From positions 1-62,514 of the forward strand of contig CADCDY010000014.1 of NCBI GenBank assembly GCA_902800245.1: a stretch of 62,514 nucleotides of DNA, written 5' to 3'. Origin of the DNA: an uncultured Prevotellaceae bacterium (GTDB lineage Bacteria; Bacteroidota; Bacteroidia; Bacteroidales; Bacteroidaceae). Of the stretch, positions 1 to 8,981 are shown piece after piece (the first letter of the stretch is position 1; every line of letters begins with the position of its first letter). The notes below the pieces were generated by a model that worked only from the letters and a program-made list of their open reading frames with translations, was not told where the DNA came from and did no database searches. The position numbers and the translations under genes were made by a program.

Positions 1-1
1 G

Positions 2-1349
2 CTCCGCAACAACAAGCAGCTCAGCATTTCGCGCGTCAAGCAGGACGTTGCTGCCAATGTGCGAAAGTCGGCACGTACCAAATACCTGCCGCATGTCAGT
101 GCGTTGGGCGGCTACGAATGGACCAGCAAGGAGATCTCGCTGCTCAGCGACGAGCAGAAGGAGACACTCTCGAATTTGGGAACCTCGCTGGCCGGTGGTA
201 TTGGAGGAAAGGTGGGTGAAATGATGTCGCAGGTTCCGGAAGGTACTTGGAAAATGCTGAATGCATTGGGCATCACCCAGGAAGGCATTGCCACTAATGT
301 TAGCCAACTGGCTGCTGGTATCGGCGCTCCGCTTGACGGTCTCGGCAGAGGAATCGTGGATGCATTCCATACCGATACGCGAAACATGTTTGCCGGAGCT
401 GTGATGGTAACGCAACCTGTGTTTATGGGCGGTGCCATCATCGCTATGAACAAGATGGCCGATCTTGGCGAGGAACTGGCCTGTAACTCTGCTGAACAGA
501 CAAGGCAGCAGACGGGCAGAGGGCTATCTTGACCTAGTGAAGAAACTGGAGGACGACGTACAGAAGATGATTCAGGAGGGCGTAGCCACTCGTAGCGAGG
601 GCCTGAGTGTCAGCGTAAAGGTCAACGAGGCCGAGATGATGCTCACCAAGGTGAACGACGGTCTGGTATTGTCGAAGATGCTGCTCTGCCAGTTGTGCGG
701 AATGCCAGTGTCAGAGCAAATCGTACTGGCTGACGAGGAGAAAGAAACGTTGGAAACTGTGACAGAAGTAACACCAAAGATGGAAGTGGACCAGGCATTG
801 GAGAATCGTCCGGAGTTGAGGCAACTGCAGAATGTGGTTGATATGAGCAAGCAACTGACGAACATCCTGAAGGCCGGCAATCTGCCGCAGGTGATGTTGA
901 CGGGTGGCTATCTGGTGTCGAATCCCAATCTGTATAACGGCTTCCAGCGTAAGTTCGGAGGCGTTTGGAATGTCGGCGTGATGGTACGCGTTCCCATCTG
1001 GAACTGGGGCGATGTGGCTTATAAGGTGCGTGCCTCGAAAGGTGCGACGACCATTGCCAGACTGAAAATGGACGATGCCCGCGAAAAGATTACCCTGCAG
1101 GTGAACCAGAGCAATTTCCAGGTGCAAGAGGCTAACAAGAAACTGGAGATGGCGAAGGTCAATATCCAGAAAGCCGACGAGAACCTGCGAACGGCCAATC
1201 TCGGATTCAGGGAAGGTGTTATTTCGTCGACTACTGTGATGGAGGCTCAGACGGCATGGCTGCAGGCCCAGTCGCAGAGGATAGATGCAGAGATAGATGT
1301 CAAGCTCAGTCAGGTGAACCTGCAGAAGGCCCTTGGCACATTAGAATAA
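2..1349 (+). pseudogene. TolC-family outer-membrane efflux protein, broken by a frameshifting deletion
   Basis: The gene enters from the left edge, so its signal peptide lies outside the window. Codons from position 2 read as the coiled-coil helix of an outer-membrane factor, and this frame runs to a stop at 530-532. The rest of the protein continues in another frame from about 515 to 1349 (GYLDLVKKLEDDV, then KVNEAEMML, ending KALGTLE). As I recall intact Bacteroidetes relatives, about 20 residues normally lie between TRQ and the AEGYLDL segment; here both the residues and the frame are lost near 500-525. It is the first gene of an export operon with the HlyD and two ABC-2 permease genes downstream. 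An assembly error is possible; otherwise the operon has no working outer-membrane channel of its own. Confidence 0.8.
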
Positions 1350-1386
1350 AGTTTAAAGTTGAAAGTTTAAAGTTCAAAGTATAAAG
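1348..1386. repeat. short-period A/T-rich intergenic repeat
   Basis: The space between the TolC and HlyD genes consists almost entirely of degenerate copies of AAAGTTTAAAGTT, with a period of about 7-14 bases. It fills the position where the HlyD ribosome binding site would be, and no purine-rich Shine-Dalgarno sequence is seen there. Similar short-word repeats occur elsewhere in the window, some of them inside genes. Confidence 0.6.
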
Positions 1387-1389
1387 ATT

Positions 1390-2379
1390 ATGTCAAACCA
1401 GGCAAAAGAACAACATAAGAACATCCTGTTTGCAATCCTCGGGTTCTCAGTGGTCGTCATCATTGTGGCCCTGATAGGTTTCTTCGCATTGGGACGTGAC
1501 CCTGAACTGATTCAGGGACAGGTGGAAGTCAGTGAATACCGCGTGTCGAGTAAGGTTCCAGGACGTATTCTGGAAATCAGAGTGAAAGAAGGCGATTACG
1601 TTAAGGTTGGCGATACGCTGGCCATTTTGGATGCACCAGAGGTGCGCGCAAAAATGGAACAGGCTCAGAGCGCAGAAAATGCTGCTGCGGCACTGGAACT
1701 GAAAGCACAGAACGGCGCACGTCAGGAGCAAATCCAAGGTGCTTACCAAGTGTGGCAACAGGCTAAGGCTGGATTGGAGATTGCTGAGAAATCGTATCAG
1801 CGCATCCAACGTCTCTTCGACGAGGGTGTCATCTCGGCCCAGAAGCGTGATGAGGTGTATGCTAACTATAAGGCTATGGAGGCACAATGCAAGGCTGCCG
1901 AGAGTCAGTATCAGATGGCCCAGAACGGTGCTCGCCGTGAGGATAAGCTGGCTGCTGCCGCTCAGGTAGGCCGTGCCCGCGGTGCCGTGCAGGAGGTAAA
2001 CAGCTATATTCACGAGACCGTGCAGATTGCCCAGATGGAAGGCGAGGTTAGCAGTATCTATCCGAAGGTTGGAGAACTGGTCGGAACCGGTTCACCTATT
2101 ATGACCATCTCGATGATGCAGGACATGTGGGGAACTTTCAATGTTCGTGAGGACCAGTTGAACGGCATGGAGGTTGGCAAGACTTTCAAGGCTTTCGTGC
2201 CCGCCTTTAATAAAGAGGTGGAAATGAAAGTCTATTATATGAAGGACCAGGGTTCGTTTGCTGTTTGGAAAGCCACGAAGGCCAATGGACAATACGACCT
2301 GAAGACTTTCGAGGTAAGAGCTCGTCCGACGGAGAATTTCGACGGTTTGCGTCCGGGTATGTCACTGATTGTTAAATAG
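1390..2379 (+). CDS. HlyD-family membrane fusion protein
   Basis: A 329-residue periplasmic adaptor that joins inner-membrane transporters to a TolC-type channel. One membrane anchor lies at about residues 12-33. A biotinyl-lipoyl-like half-motif follows (RVSSKVPGRILEI, then VKEGDYVKVGDTLA), then a long Ala/Gln/Glu-rich coiled-coil hairpin at about residues 85-210, and then a beta-barrel with GTGSPIMTISMMQDMW. Length and domain order match YbhG/EmrA-like adaptors. The gene lies between the broken TolC gene and two ABC-2 permeases, so it very probably belongs to the same export operon. The substrate cannot be told from the sequence. Confidence 0.9.
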   Translation: MSNQAKEQHKNILFAILGFSVVVIIVALIGFFALGRDPELIQGQVEVSEYRVSSKVPGRILEIRVKEGDYVKVGDTLAILDAPEVRAKMEQAQSAENAAAALELKAQNGARQEQIQGAYQVWQQAKAGLEIAEKSYQRIQRLFDEGVISAQKRDEVYANYKAMEAQCKAAESQYQMAQNGARREDKLAAAAQVGRARGAVQEVNSYIHETVQIAQMEGEVSSIYPKVGELVGTGSPIMTISMMQDMWGTFNVREDQLNGMEVGKTFKAFVPAFNKEVEMKVYYMKDQGSFAVWKATKANGQYDLKTFEVRARPTENFDGLRPGMSLIVK

Positions 2380-2386
2380 TTGACAA

Positions 2387-3556
2387 TTGGAAAGGCTGAG
2401 GCAGATATATGAGGTCATGATGCGGGAATTGTTGATTCTGCGTAAGAATCACATCTACCGTTTCTGCATGGTACTGTTCCCATTGCTGGTGATCTTTTTC
2501 TTCACTTCGATGATGGATGACGGTCTGCCTACGAGTATGCCTGTGGGTGTCGTTGATTTGGACAATACGTCGACCTCGAGGGCATTGGGACTTAAACTGG
2601 ACGGATTCCAGATGTCGAAAGTCGTAGCCCACTATTCTAGTGTCACGGAGGCTCGTAAGGCTGTTCAACGCAACGAAATATACGGATTCCTTTACATCCC
2701 GAAGGGTACGACGGAGAAGCTGTTGGCTTCACGACAGCCTAAGATATCGTATTACTATTCCTATACGACGATGGCTGCCGGTTCCATGATGATGAAAGAT
2801 CTGAAGACCATTTCTACGCTTGGTTCGGCTGCTGTAGGGCAAGGAACGATGCGTGCCAAAGGACTTACAGACGAGCAGATACAGACGTTGATGCAACCTA
2901 TTAAGATAGACCTTCACCAGATTGCAAACCCCTGGAGCAGTTATAACATCTACTTGACAACAGTGATGGTTCCAGGCATCATCATGCTGTTCATTTTCCT
3001 GATTTCTACATATTCTTTAGGAACGGAACTGAAATTTAACTCGTCGAAACAGTGGCTTGCACTCACGGATAACAACATCCTGGTGGCCATCTTTGGCAAG
3101 TTCCTGCCGCAAATGCTCATTTGGCTGGCTATTATTTACGGTTATGAATATTATGTGTTCTACCATTTGCACTTCCCCCACTTGGGAAGCTCGTGGATGT
3201 TGGTACTCTTGGGATTGATGCAGGTATTGGCGTCACAGGGCTTTGGCATCTTTGCCTTCGGACTGATGCCTTCGCTGCGCATGTCGATGAGTATCAGTTC
3301 GCTGTGGGCGGTGCTTAGCATATCGATGGCAGGTTCCGCATTCCCGATTATGGGTATGGACGGCCCGCTGCAGTCGTTGTCGTGGCTATTCCCGCTGCGA
3401 CACTATTGGATGATTTATCAAGGTTGTGTCTTCAATGGATTTCCGCTTATCGAGGTGTGGTTCCATTTCGCGGCTCTTGCAGCTTTCATGTTGCTTCCCT
3501 GGCTCGTGTTGAAGAAGATCAAAAATGCAATGCTCACTTATGTCTATATTCCATAA
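2387..3556 (+). CDS. ABC-2 type transporter permease (first of two)
   Basis: A 389-residue inner-membrane permease of the ABC-2/YbhS-YbhR type. One N-terminal membrane helix (about residues 24-42) precedes a large extracytoplasmic domain (VGVVDLDNTSTSRAL), followed by five hydrophobic helices from about residue 190 to the end. The frame opens at a TTG 7 bases after the HlyD stop. Codons 11 and 12 are ATG (2417, 2420) and are alternative starts; no strong Shine-Dalgarno sequence favours either. No ATP-binding subunit is encoded between HlyD and the permeases, as is common in Bacteroidetes versions of this operon, so an ATPase must come from elsewhere if one is used. Confidence 0.88.
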   Translation: MERLRQIYEVMMRELLILRKNHIYRFCMVLFPLLVIFFFTSMMDDGLPTSMPVGVVDLDNTSTSRALGLKLDGFQMSKVVAHYSSVTEARKAVQRNEIYGFLYIPKGTTEKLLASRQPKISYYYSYTTMAAGSMMMKDLKTISTLGSAAVGQGTMRAKGLTDEQIQTLMQPIKIDLHQIANPWSSYNIYLTTVMVPGIIMLFIFLISTYSLGTELKFNSSKQWLALTDNNILVAIFGKFLPQMLIWLAIIYGYEYYVFYHLHFPHLGSSWMLVLLGLMQVLASQGFGIFAFGLMPSLRMSMSISSLWAVLSISMAGSAFPIMGMDGPLQSLSWLFPLRHYWMIYQGCVFNGFPLIEVWFHFAALAAFMLLPWLVLKKIKNAMLTYVYIP

Positions 3557-4739
3557 TATATATCAAGGTATCGCGGATATGTGTTTCATCTGGTGTAAGG
3601 AGATGAAGCAGGTGTTGAAGGACGAGGGCGTGCTCATCTTCTTCATTGTGGTGCCTATTATCTATCCGTTGCTGTATTCATGGATCTATAACAACGAGGC
3701 TGTTCATGAGGTTCCTGTATGTGTGGTTGACCAGTCGCATTCCGCTTTGTCACGTCAATTCCTGCGTATGTGTGATGCTTCATCTGAAGTTCGTGTAGCT
3801 TATCATGCGCAAGACCTTGACGAGGCAAAATCGTTGGTCAGTCGTCAGTTAGTAAAAGGTATCTATCTGATTCCCGCTGATTTTGAGACCCGTGTGTTAC
3901 GTTTGGAACAAGGAACCATCAGTGTTTATTGTGACATGAGCCTGATGTTGACGTATAAAGCTATTTTCCAAACGGCACAGACGGTAACCATGCAGATGGG
4001 TAGTGAAGTGACGAAGAAGTTAGGAGGACATTATACTGCGCGTGAAGAAGTCATTTCCTCACGACCTTTGGATTGTGACGACGTGCCGCTGTTCAATCCT
4101 CAGGGTGGATATGGCTCATCGGTACTTCCTGCTGTATTAATGCTTATCTTGCAACAGACATTGGTGCTTGGTATCGGATTGTCGGCAGGTACTGCCCGTG
4201 ACGAAAATATCGGTCGAAACCTTATTCCTGTTCGCAATCCGCATTACCAGAATACGCTCCCGATAGTCTTTGGCAAGTCGATGTGCTACGTGATGATTTT
4301 TTCCGTCATGGGAGCTTGGTTGGCTGCCGGTGTTCCGCGACTGTTCCATTTCCCACAGTTGGCAGAATGGACTACGCTGCTGGCTTTCATGATCCCTTAT
4401 GTGCTCGCCTGCGTATTCTTCGGCATGGTGGTGTCGTGTATGGTGAAATATCGTGAGAATGTCATGCTGCTTGTGGTCTTCATATCTGTACCCCTGTTGT
4501 TCATGACGGGCGTTTCGTGGCCGCAGTCAAACATTCCTGGAATGTGGCAGGGTGTCTCATGGCTGTTCCCATCCACTTTTGGCTGCCGCGCCTTCATACG
4601 TCTTAACTCCATGGGAGCTTCACTCGGAGATGTTCTCAACGAGCTTCGCATCCTATGGATTCATGTTGGCTGTTATTTCCTTATCACCCTCTGCGTCTAT
4701 CGCTTCCAAATCTACCGTATCAGCCGCATTAAACTATGA
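3540..4739 (+). CDS. ABC-2 type transporter permease (second of two)
   Basis: A 399-residue partner of the preceding permease with the same plan: an N-terminal helix (GVLIFFIVVPIIYPLLYS), an extracytoplasmic domain with VCVVDQSHSALSRQFLR, and several C-terminal membrane helices. The ATG at 3540 is preferred because it overlaps the upstream gene by only 17 bases and follows GAAGAAGAT; an ATG at 3525 would add five residues. The two permeases probably form a heterodimer. The stop codon overlaps the convergent phosphatase gene by six bases, leaving no room for a terminator between them. Confidence 0.88.
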   Translation: MSIFHNIYQGIADMCFIWCKEMKQVLKDEGVLIFFIVVPIIYPLLYSWIYNNEAVHEVPVCVVDQSHSALSRQFLRMCDASSEVRVAYHAQDLDEAKSLVSRQLVKGIYLIPADFETRVLRLEQGTISVYCDMSLMLTYKAIFQTAQTVTMQMGSEVTKKLGGHYTAREEVISSRPLDCDDVPLFNPQGGYGSSVLPAVLMLILQQTLVLGIGLSAGTARDENIGRNLIPVRNPHYQNTLPIVFGKSMCYVMIFSVMGAWLAAGVPRLFHFPQLAEWTTLLAFMIPYVLACVFFGMVVSCMVKYRENVMLLVVFISVPLLFMTGVSWPQSNIPGMWQGVSWLFPSTFGCRAFIRLNSMGASLGDVLNELRILWIHVGCYFLITLCVYRFQIYRISRIKL

Positions 4740-6515
4740 CGGAGTGTAGCGGATGGCGAGCATGGTGAGGTCGTCGCTTTGCTCTGCGTCACCGACAAAG
4801 TTGTTCACTGCCATGTTCATGCTGTCGAGCACCTGTTTGGCGCTGGTTTGTGCCTCATGATGTTGCAGTTGGCTCATGACGCGCTCGATGCCAAACTGAT
4901 TGTGACGCTCGGTCTCCGCATTGTGGTCGGTGTCGGGTAACGGAGCCATCGCCTCCGTCAGTCCGTCGGTATAGAGGAACATCATGCTGTTTGGCGTTAG
5001 CACACTTTCCTCGGTCTCGTAGTGCATGTCGTCGAATATGCCGACGGGCAAGTGAGGCTTTGCGTCGAGCATGCTGATATTGTTGCGGCTGATGACGATG
5101 GGGCGGTCGTGGCCGGCATTGCAGTAACGTAGTCGGCCTGTCTGTAGGTTGAGCACACCGATGAAAATCGTAACGAACATATTCGAGTCGTTGCCTTGGC
5201 ACGCCGACTCATTGATGTGGTGCATGATTTCTGCTGGGTCGTTGCCGTGGCTGGAGAACGCGCGGAACAACGAGTGCGTGCTTGACATGAGCATCGCCGC
5301 GGGGACACCCTTGCCTGACACATCACCGATGCAGAAAAACAGATTTTCGTCACGGATGAAGAAGTCATACATGTCACCGCCAACCTCGCGAGCCGGCACC
5401 AGCGAACCGTAAATATCAAGGTCGCTGCGGTTGGGGAAAGGCGGATACGTCATCGGCAGCATCTTCAACTGGATGTCGCGGGCGATGCGTAGTTCGCTGT
5501 CGATACGCGTTTGTTTTAGCAATGCTTTGTTCAGGTCGCGCTCTTTCATGAAGAAACGGTAGACGATGAAGCCCATGATGGCGAAACCAACGAGCATCAT
5601 CAGCAGGATGTTTACGCGGACATCTCGTAGCGGGCCAAATACTTCGTCCTCGTAGCACACAACAACCATCTGCCAGTGTGGGTCGGTCTTGAATTTGGCG
5701 GTAAATACGAAGGCCTCGTCGCCGCCGCTGCTTTCGAAGCTGTACGTGCGCGTATTTTCCTTACTGCACAGCAGCTTTCCGGTGTTGTCATCGTTGACGA
5801 CGGCGATGATGCGGCGGATGTCCTCTTCGTTCTTCTCTGTCGTTCGCGGACCGGCTATCAGCTTGCCTTGTTCCGACAGCAGCAGCGTGTACGACGACGG
5901 GTAGAGCTGGCGATAGTTTAGCGTGTCGCCCAGCCAGTCGGTGGACAGGTCGAGCATAAACACCGCCATGATGCTGTCATTTGCGTCCTTCAGCGGTTGC
6001 ACGTACGTTATCATCGACGTTTTCGCCTCCTCGTAATAGTACGGCTCCGTCCATAGCCATTCTCGCGTATGCACGACTTTCTGGTAGCTTGCGTTTTGGG
6101 TGTAGTCGTGGTTGTCGCTGGCAATCTGTGCCTTCACCACGTCGCCGTCGTGCCAATAGGCGTAGGGCTCGTACAGACGGCCCTTTGTGGGGTAGAAGTT
6201 AGGTTCGAAGGCGATGCCGCAACCGAGCAGATTCTTATGCGAGCGGAGCACACATTCAGCCACGTCTAACATGGAGTCTGGTTGGTGGATGTTGCGCATG
6301 ACATCCCAGAGGTGTCCGTTTACCGAGTTCACGGCGAGGTTCATGTTGCTCTTCGTCAGGATGACCTTCGTCGTCAGCTCCAACTCCGCGCGCTTCTCCA
6401 GTTCTTTCGCGAGCATGCCATGTGTGTAGTAGTACTGGATGCCAGAGATGATTTCCAGCAACAGTGCCGCCAACAATATCAGCGTCAGGCCTCTCAATTT
6501 CTTGAAGATTTTCAT
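4734..6515 (-). CDS. membrane-bound sensor with SpoIIE/RsbU-type PP2C phosphatase domain
   Basis: A 593-residue signalling protein. Membrane helices at about residues 8-27 and 305-325 bracket an extracytoplasmic Cache-like sensor domain (LWTEPYYYEEAKTSMITYVQ). The cytoplasmic part has a short linker helix (SELRIARDIQLKMLP) and a serine phosphatase domain with EVGGDMYDFF, GDVSGKGVPAAMLM, YCNAGHDRP, LYTDGLTEA and SDDLTMLAI, which hold the metal-binding aspartates of the PPM/SpoIIE family. Such proteins usually dephosphorylate an anti-anti-sigma (STAS) partner, but no STAS or anti-sigma gene is next to it. It lies 21 bases downstream of pepT on the same strand and may be co-transcribed. Confidence 0.88.
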   Translation of the reverse strand: MKIFKKLRGLTLILLAALLLEIISGIQYYYTHGMLAKELEKRAELELTTKVILTKSNMNLAVNSVNGHLWDVMRNIHQPDSMLDVAECVLRSHKNLLGCGIAFEPNFYPTKGRLYEPYAYWHDGDVVKAQIASDNHDYTQNASYQKVVHTREWLWTEPYYYEEAKTSMITYVQPLKDANDSIMAVFMLDLSTDWLGDTLNYRQLYPSSYTLLLSEQGKLIAGPRTTEKNEEDIRRIIAVVNDDNTGKLLCSKENTRTYSFESSGGDEAFVFTAKFKTDPHWQMVVVCYEDEVFGPLRDVRVNILLMMLVGFAIMGFIVYRFFMKERDLNKALLKQTRIDSELRIARDIQLKMLPMTYPPFPNRSDLDIYGSLVPAREVGGDMYDFFIRDENLFFCIGDVSGKGVPAAMLMSSTHSLFRAFSSHGNDPAEIMHHINESACQGNDSNMFVTIFIGVLNLQTGRLRYCNAGHDRPIVISRNNISMLDAKPHLPVGIFDDMHYETEESVLTPNSMMFLYTDGLTEAMAPLPDTDHNAETERHNQFGIERVMSQLQHHEAQTSAKQVLDSMNMAVNNFVGDAEQSDDLTMLAIRYTPS

Positions 6516-6536
6516 CCCCTCACTTCCTTCTTACCT

Positions 6537-7763
6537 CTATTTATTATATTCTGCGGTAAGTTCGCAAATCTTCACGATGACGTGCATCGCCTTCTCCATC
6601 GACTGGATGGGCACGAACTCGTACGGACCATGGAAGTTGATGCCGCCGGCAAAGATGTTGGGGCAGGGGAGACCTTTGAACGACAATTGAGCGCCGTCCG
6701 TTCCACCGCGGATGGGACGCACCTTCGGCGCCACGCCGCAGTCTTGCATGGCGTGTAGCACGAGGTCGATGACGTGCATCGCGTCGGGCTCGATTTTCTC
6801 CTTCATATTATAATATTGGTCGCTCAGCACGCATTCCACCGTCCCCACGCCGTATTTTTCGTTCATCTGTTCAGTACAGCGCTGGATGAAGCGTTTGCGG
6901 TCCTCGAATTTGTCGCGATCGTGATCGCGGATGATGTACGACAGCTTCGCCTGCTCGATGTTCGACGTGATGCCCAACAAGTGGTAGAAGCCCTGATAGC
7001 CTTCGGTGGTCTCCGGCGTCTCGTCCTCCGGCAGCATCTTCGCGAACTCGGCGGCCAGTGCGTTGGCATTAACCATCTTGCCCTTCGCGTAGCCTGGGTG
7101 AACGCTGACGCCCTTGATGGTAATCTTGGCTGACGCGGCGTTAAAGTTTTCGAATTCAAGCTCGCCCACGTCGCCGCCATCCATCGTGTATGCCCACTCG
7201 CAGCCGAACTTCTCGACGTCGAAATGGTGCGCACCCATACCGATTTCCTCGTCGGGGTTGAACGCCACGCGGATCTTACCGTGTTTAATCTCCTTGTGTT
7301 CCTGCAGGTACACCATAGCCTGCACGATTTCAGCGATACCGGCCTTGTCGTCGGCACCCAACAGTGTCGTGCCATCCGTCACGATGAGGTCCTCACCGAC
7401 GTGTTGCAGCAGTTCGGGGAACTTCTTCGGGCTCGACACAATACCTTCTGATAACAGGATGTCGCTACCGTCGTAGTTGCGTACGATTTGGGGCTTGATG
7501 TCGGCTCCGCTACAGTCGGGACTGGTGTCATAATGTGAGATGAAGCCAATGACAGGCACATTATCCTTAGTGTTGGCCTTCAGCGTGGCGTAGATGTAGC
7601 CTTTATCATCCATTTCCACATCGTCCAAGCCCTCGCGCTCCAACTCTTTCTTTAGATACTCTGCAAACAGCAGCTGCTTGCTTGTACTAGGCACCGTCTC
7701 GCTGTCCTCGCTTGACTGAGTGTCGAACTTCGTGTAATTCAAAAATCGTTCTGTAATGTCCAT
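6537..7763 (-). CDS. pepT: peptidase T (tripeptide aminopeptidase)
   Basis: A 408-residue M20-family zinc peptidase that removes the N-terminal residue of tripeptides in the cytoplasm. The metal-site segments are in order: [39 protein letters not shown] with [10 protein letters not shown], and [13 protein letters not shown], with a final [17 protein letters not shown]. The lid (dimerisation) domain is at about residues 205-320. Length and motifs match PepT of Enterobacteria and Bacteroidetes. The start is an ATG preceded by a clear Bacteroidetes promoter about 30 bases upstream. Confidence 0.95.
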   Translation of the reverse strand: MDITERFLNYTKFDTQSSEDSETVPSTSKQLLFAEYLKKELEREGLDDVEMDDKGYIYATLKANTKDNVPVIGFISHYDTSPDCSGADIKPQIVRNYDGSDILLSEGIVSSPKKFPELLQHVGEDLIVTDGTTLLGADDKAGIAEIVQAMVYLQEHKEIKHGKIRVAFNPDEEIGMGAHHFDVEKFGCEWAYTMDGGDVGELEFENFNAASAKITIKGVSVHPGYAKGKMVNANALAAEFAKMLPEDETPETTEGYQGFYHLLGITSNIEQAKLSYIIRDHDRDKFEDRKRFIQRCTEQMNEKYGVGTVECVLSDQYYNMKEKIEPDAMHVIDLVLHAMQDCGVAPKVRPIRGGTDGAQLSFKGLPCPNIFAGGINFHGPYEFVPIQSMEKAMHVIVKICELTAEYNK

Positions 7764-7791
7764 TTTCTTGTTTTAAGTTGATTTCTGCCTG

Positions 7792-7823
7792 CGAAGGTAC
7801 GAAAAAGCGAGCAAAATACCAAA
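7792..7823 (-). promoter_or_regulatory. pepT promoter (Bacteroidetes type)
   Basis: On the minus strand TTTG (7820-7823) is followed after exactly 20 bases by TACCTTCG (7792-7799), a one-mismatch version of TAnnTTTG. The spacer closely resembles that of the promoter at 47818-47849. Confidence 0.65.
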
Positions 7824-7839
7824 GATAATCGGATTTTTC

Positions 7840-7870
7840 TTTGTTCATTTAAAGAAATTTCGTAACTTTG
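7840..7870 (+). promoter_or_regulatory. promoter of the acyltransferase gene, giving a leaderless mRNA
   Basis: TTTG (7840-7843) and TAACTTTG (7863-7870) are 19 bases apart. The ATG at 7876 is only five bases after the -7 box, so the predicted transcript would begin at or within a base or two of the start codon. The promoter is back to back with the pepT promoter. Confidence 0.7.
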
Positions 7871-7875
7871 TCGCC

Positions 7876-8970
7876 ATGAACGATATTTCCCCAGCAAAGA
7901 AGCCCCGATTGGAATGGCTCGACGCACTACGCGGATTCACTATGATTCTCGTCGTTGCATATCACGTCGCACAGAGCGGTTTCGGTGAGTCGTGGCGACA
8001 TTCGTCATCTATGCCATTCCTCATATTGTTCCGCATGCCGCTATTCTTCTTCGTCAGCGGATTTCTGGCCTACAAGGCGTCGCAGGTGTGGAACCTCCGC
8101 AATCTTGGTGCGCTGGTGTTGAAGAAATTGCGTGTGCAGCTCATTCCTACCGCCGTGTTTTTCCTGCTGGCTATCGCGTTGTTGTACAAGAACTTCTGGC
8201 CGTCGGTTGAAGAGGAACTGATGTCGCCGCTGAAAGGCGGTTATTGGTTTACGGTGGCGCTGCTGTGGATGTTCCTAATCTACTATCCCTTCGCCTATAT
8301 GGAGAGCAAAATGAAGCACGCCTCGTGGCTGCCTATCGTGGTGCTATTTCTGTTGTCACTTGTGCTTTACGAGAGCTGTTACCAACCGAAGTATTTCTCG
8401 TGGGCGCAGGGATATCGCGGTGCAAAAACAGAGTTGTGCAATTTTCTCATGTACACGAGTCTCAGTCAGGTATTCCTCTACTTTCCCTTTTTCCTTTACG
8501 GCAACATCGTGCATCGCTATTGGCAGAAGGCTCAGCGCGTCATGGATTCGAAGTGGTTTTTCCCGTTGCTCATCGTCATCGTCATCTTCTGTACGCTTGA
8601 CGCGCTGAAATGGCACTACATGCGAATGACATGGGCCATCGTTCCGCTGACGTTGGCGAAGTTTCTGTTATTGACCATTGTCTTCATGTATTTCCGCACC
8701 TACCAGCAGTACTTTACGAAATTTACCGCGATGGGCGCGACGCTACAATATATTGGACGCCGAACGCTGGACATTTACCTCATACATTTCCTGTTTATGC
8801 CGGACCTGCCGCATATCGGCGCGTTCTTCAACGCTCACACGCACAATTTCGTGGTAGACACCACGCTGTCCATCCTTGTTGGTTTGGTTATCATTGGCTT
8901 CAGCATTATCACGTCAAATATTCTACGCATCAGTCCCTTCTTTAAGAAGTGGCTATTTGGACGAAGTTAA
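7876..8970 (+). CDS. acyltransferase family 3 membrane protein
   Basis: A 364-residue integral membrane protein of the acyltransferase-3 (OatA/NodX) family, which O-acylates cell-surface sugars. It opens with the family signature LEWLDALRGFTMILVVAYHV, where the His after helix 1 is the presumed catalytic base. About ten hydrophobic helices follow, including PLFFFVSGFLAYK and RRTLDIYLIHFLFMP. It has no extracellular SGNH domain. The uracil permease starts 11 bases downstream, so the two genes are likely co-transcribed. The acceptor is unknown. Confidence 0.88.
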   Translation: MNDISPAKKPRLEWLDALRGFTMILVVAYHVAQSGFGESWRHSSSMPFLILFRMPLFFFVSGFLAYKASQVWNLRNLGALVLKKLRVQLIPTAVFFLLAIALLYKNFWPSVEEELMSPLKGGYWFTVALLWMFLIYYPFAYMESKMKHASWLPIVVLFLLSLVLYESCYQPKYFSWAQGYRGAKTELCNFLMYTSLSQVFLYFPFFLYGNIVHRYWQKAQRVMDSKWFFPLLIVIVIFCTLDALKWHYMRMTWAIVPLTLAKFLLLTIVFMYFRTYQQYFTKFTAMGATLQYIGRRTLDIYLIHFLFMPDLPHIGAFFNAHTHNFVVDTTLSILVGLVIIGFSIITSNILRISPFFKKWLFGRS

Positions 8971-8981
8971 TTATTTTACTT

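Noticed and set aside
5149-6758. Several plus-strand frames inside the phosphatase and pepT genes
   Set aside because: They are shadows of strongly supported minus-strand genes and show no motif of their own.
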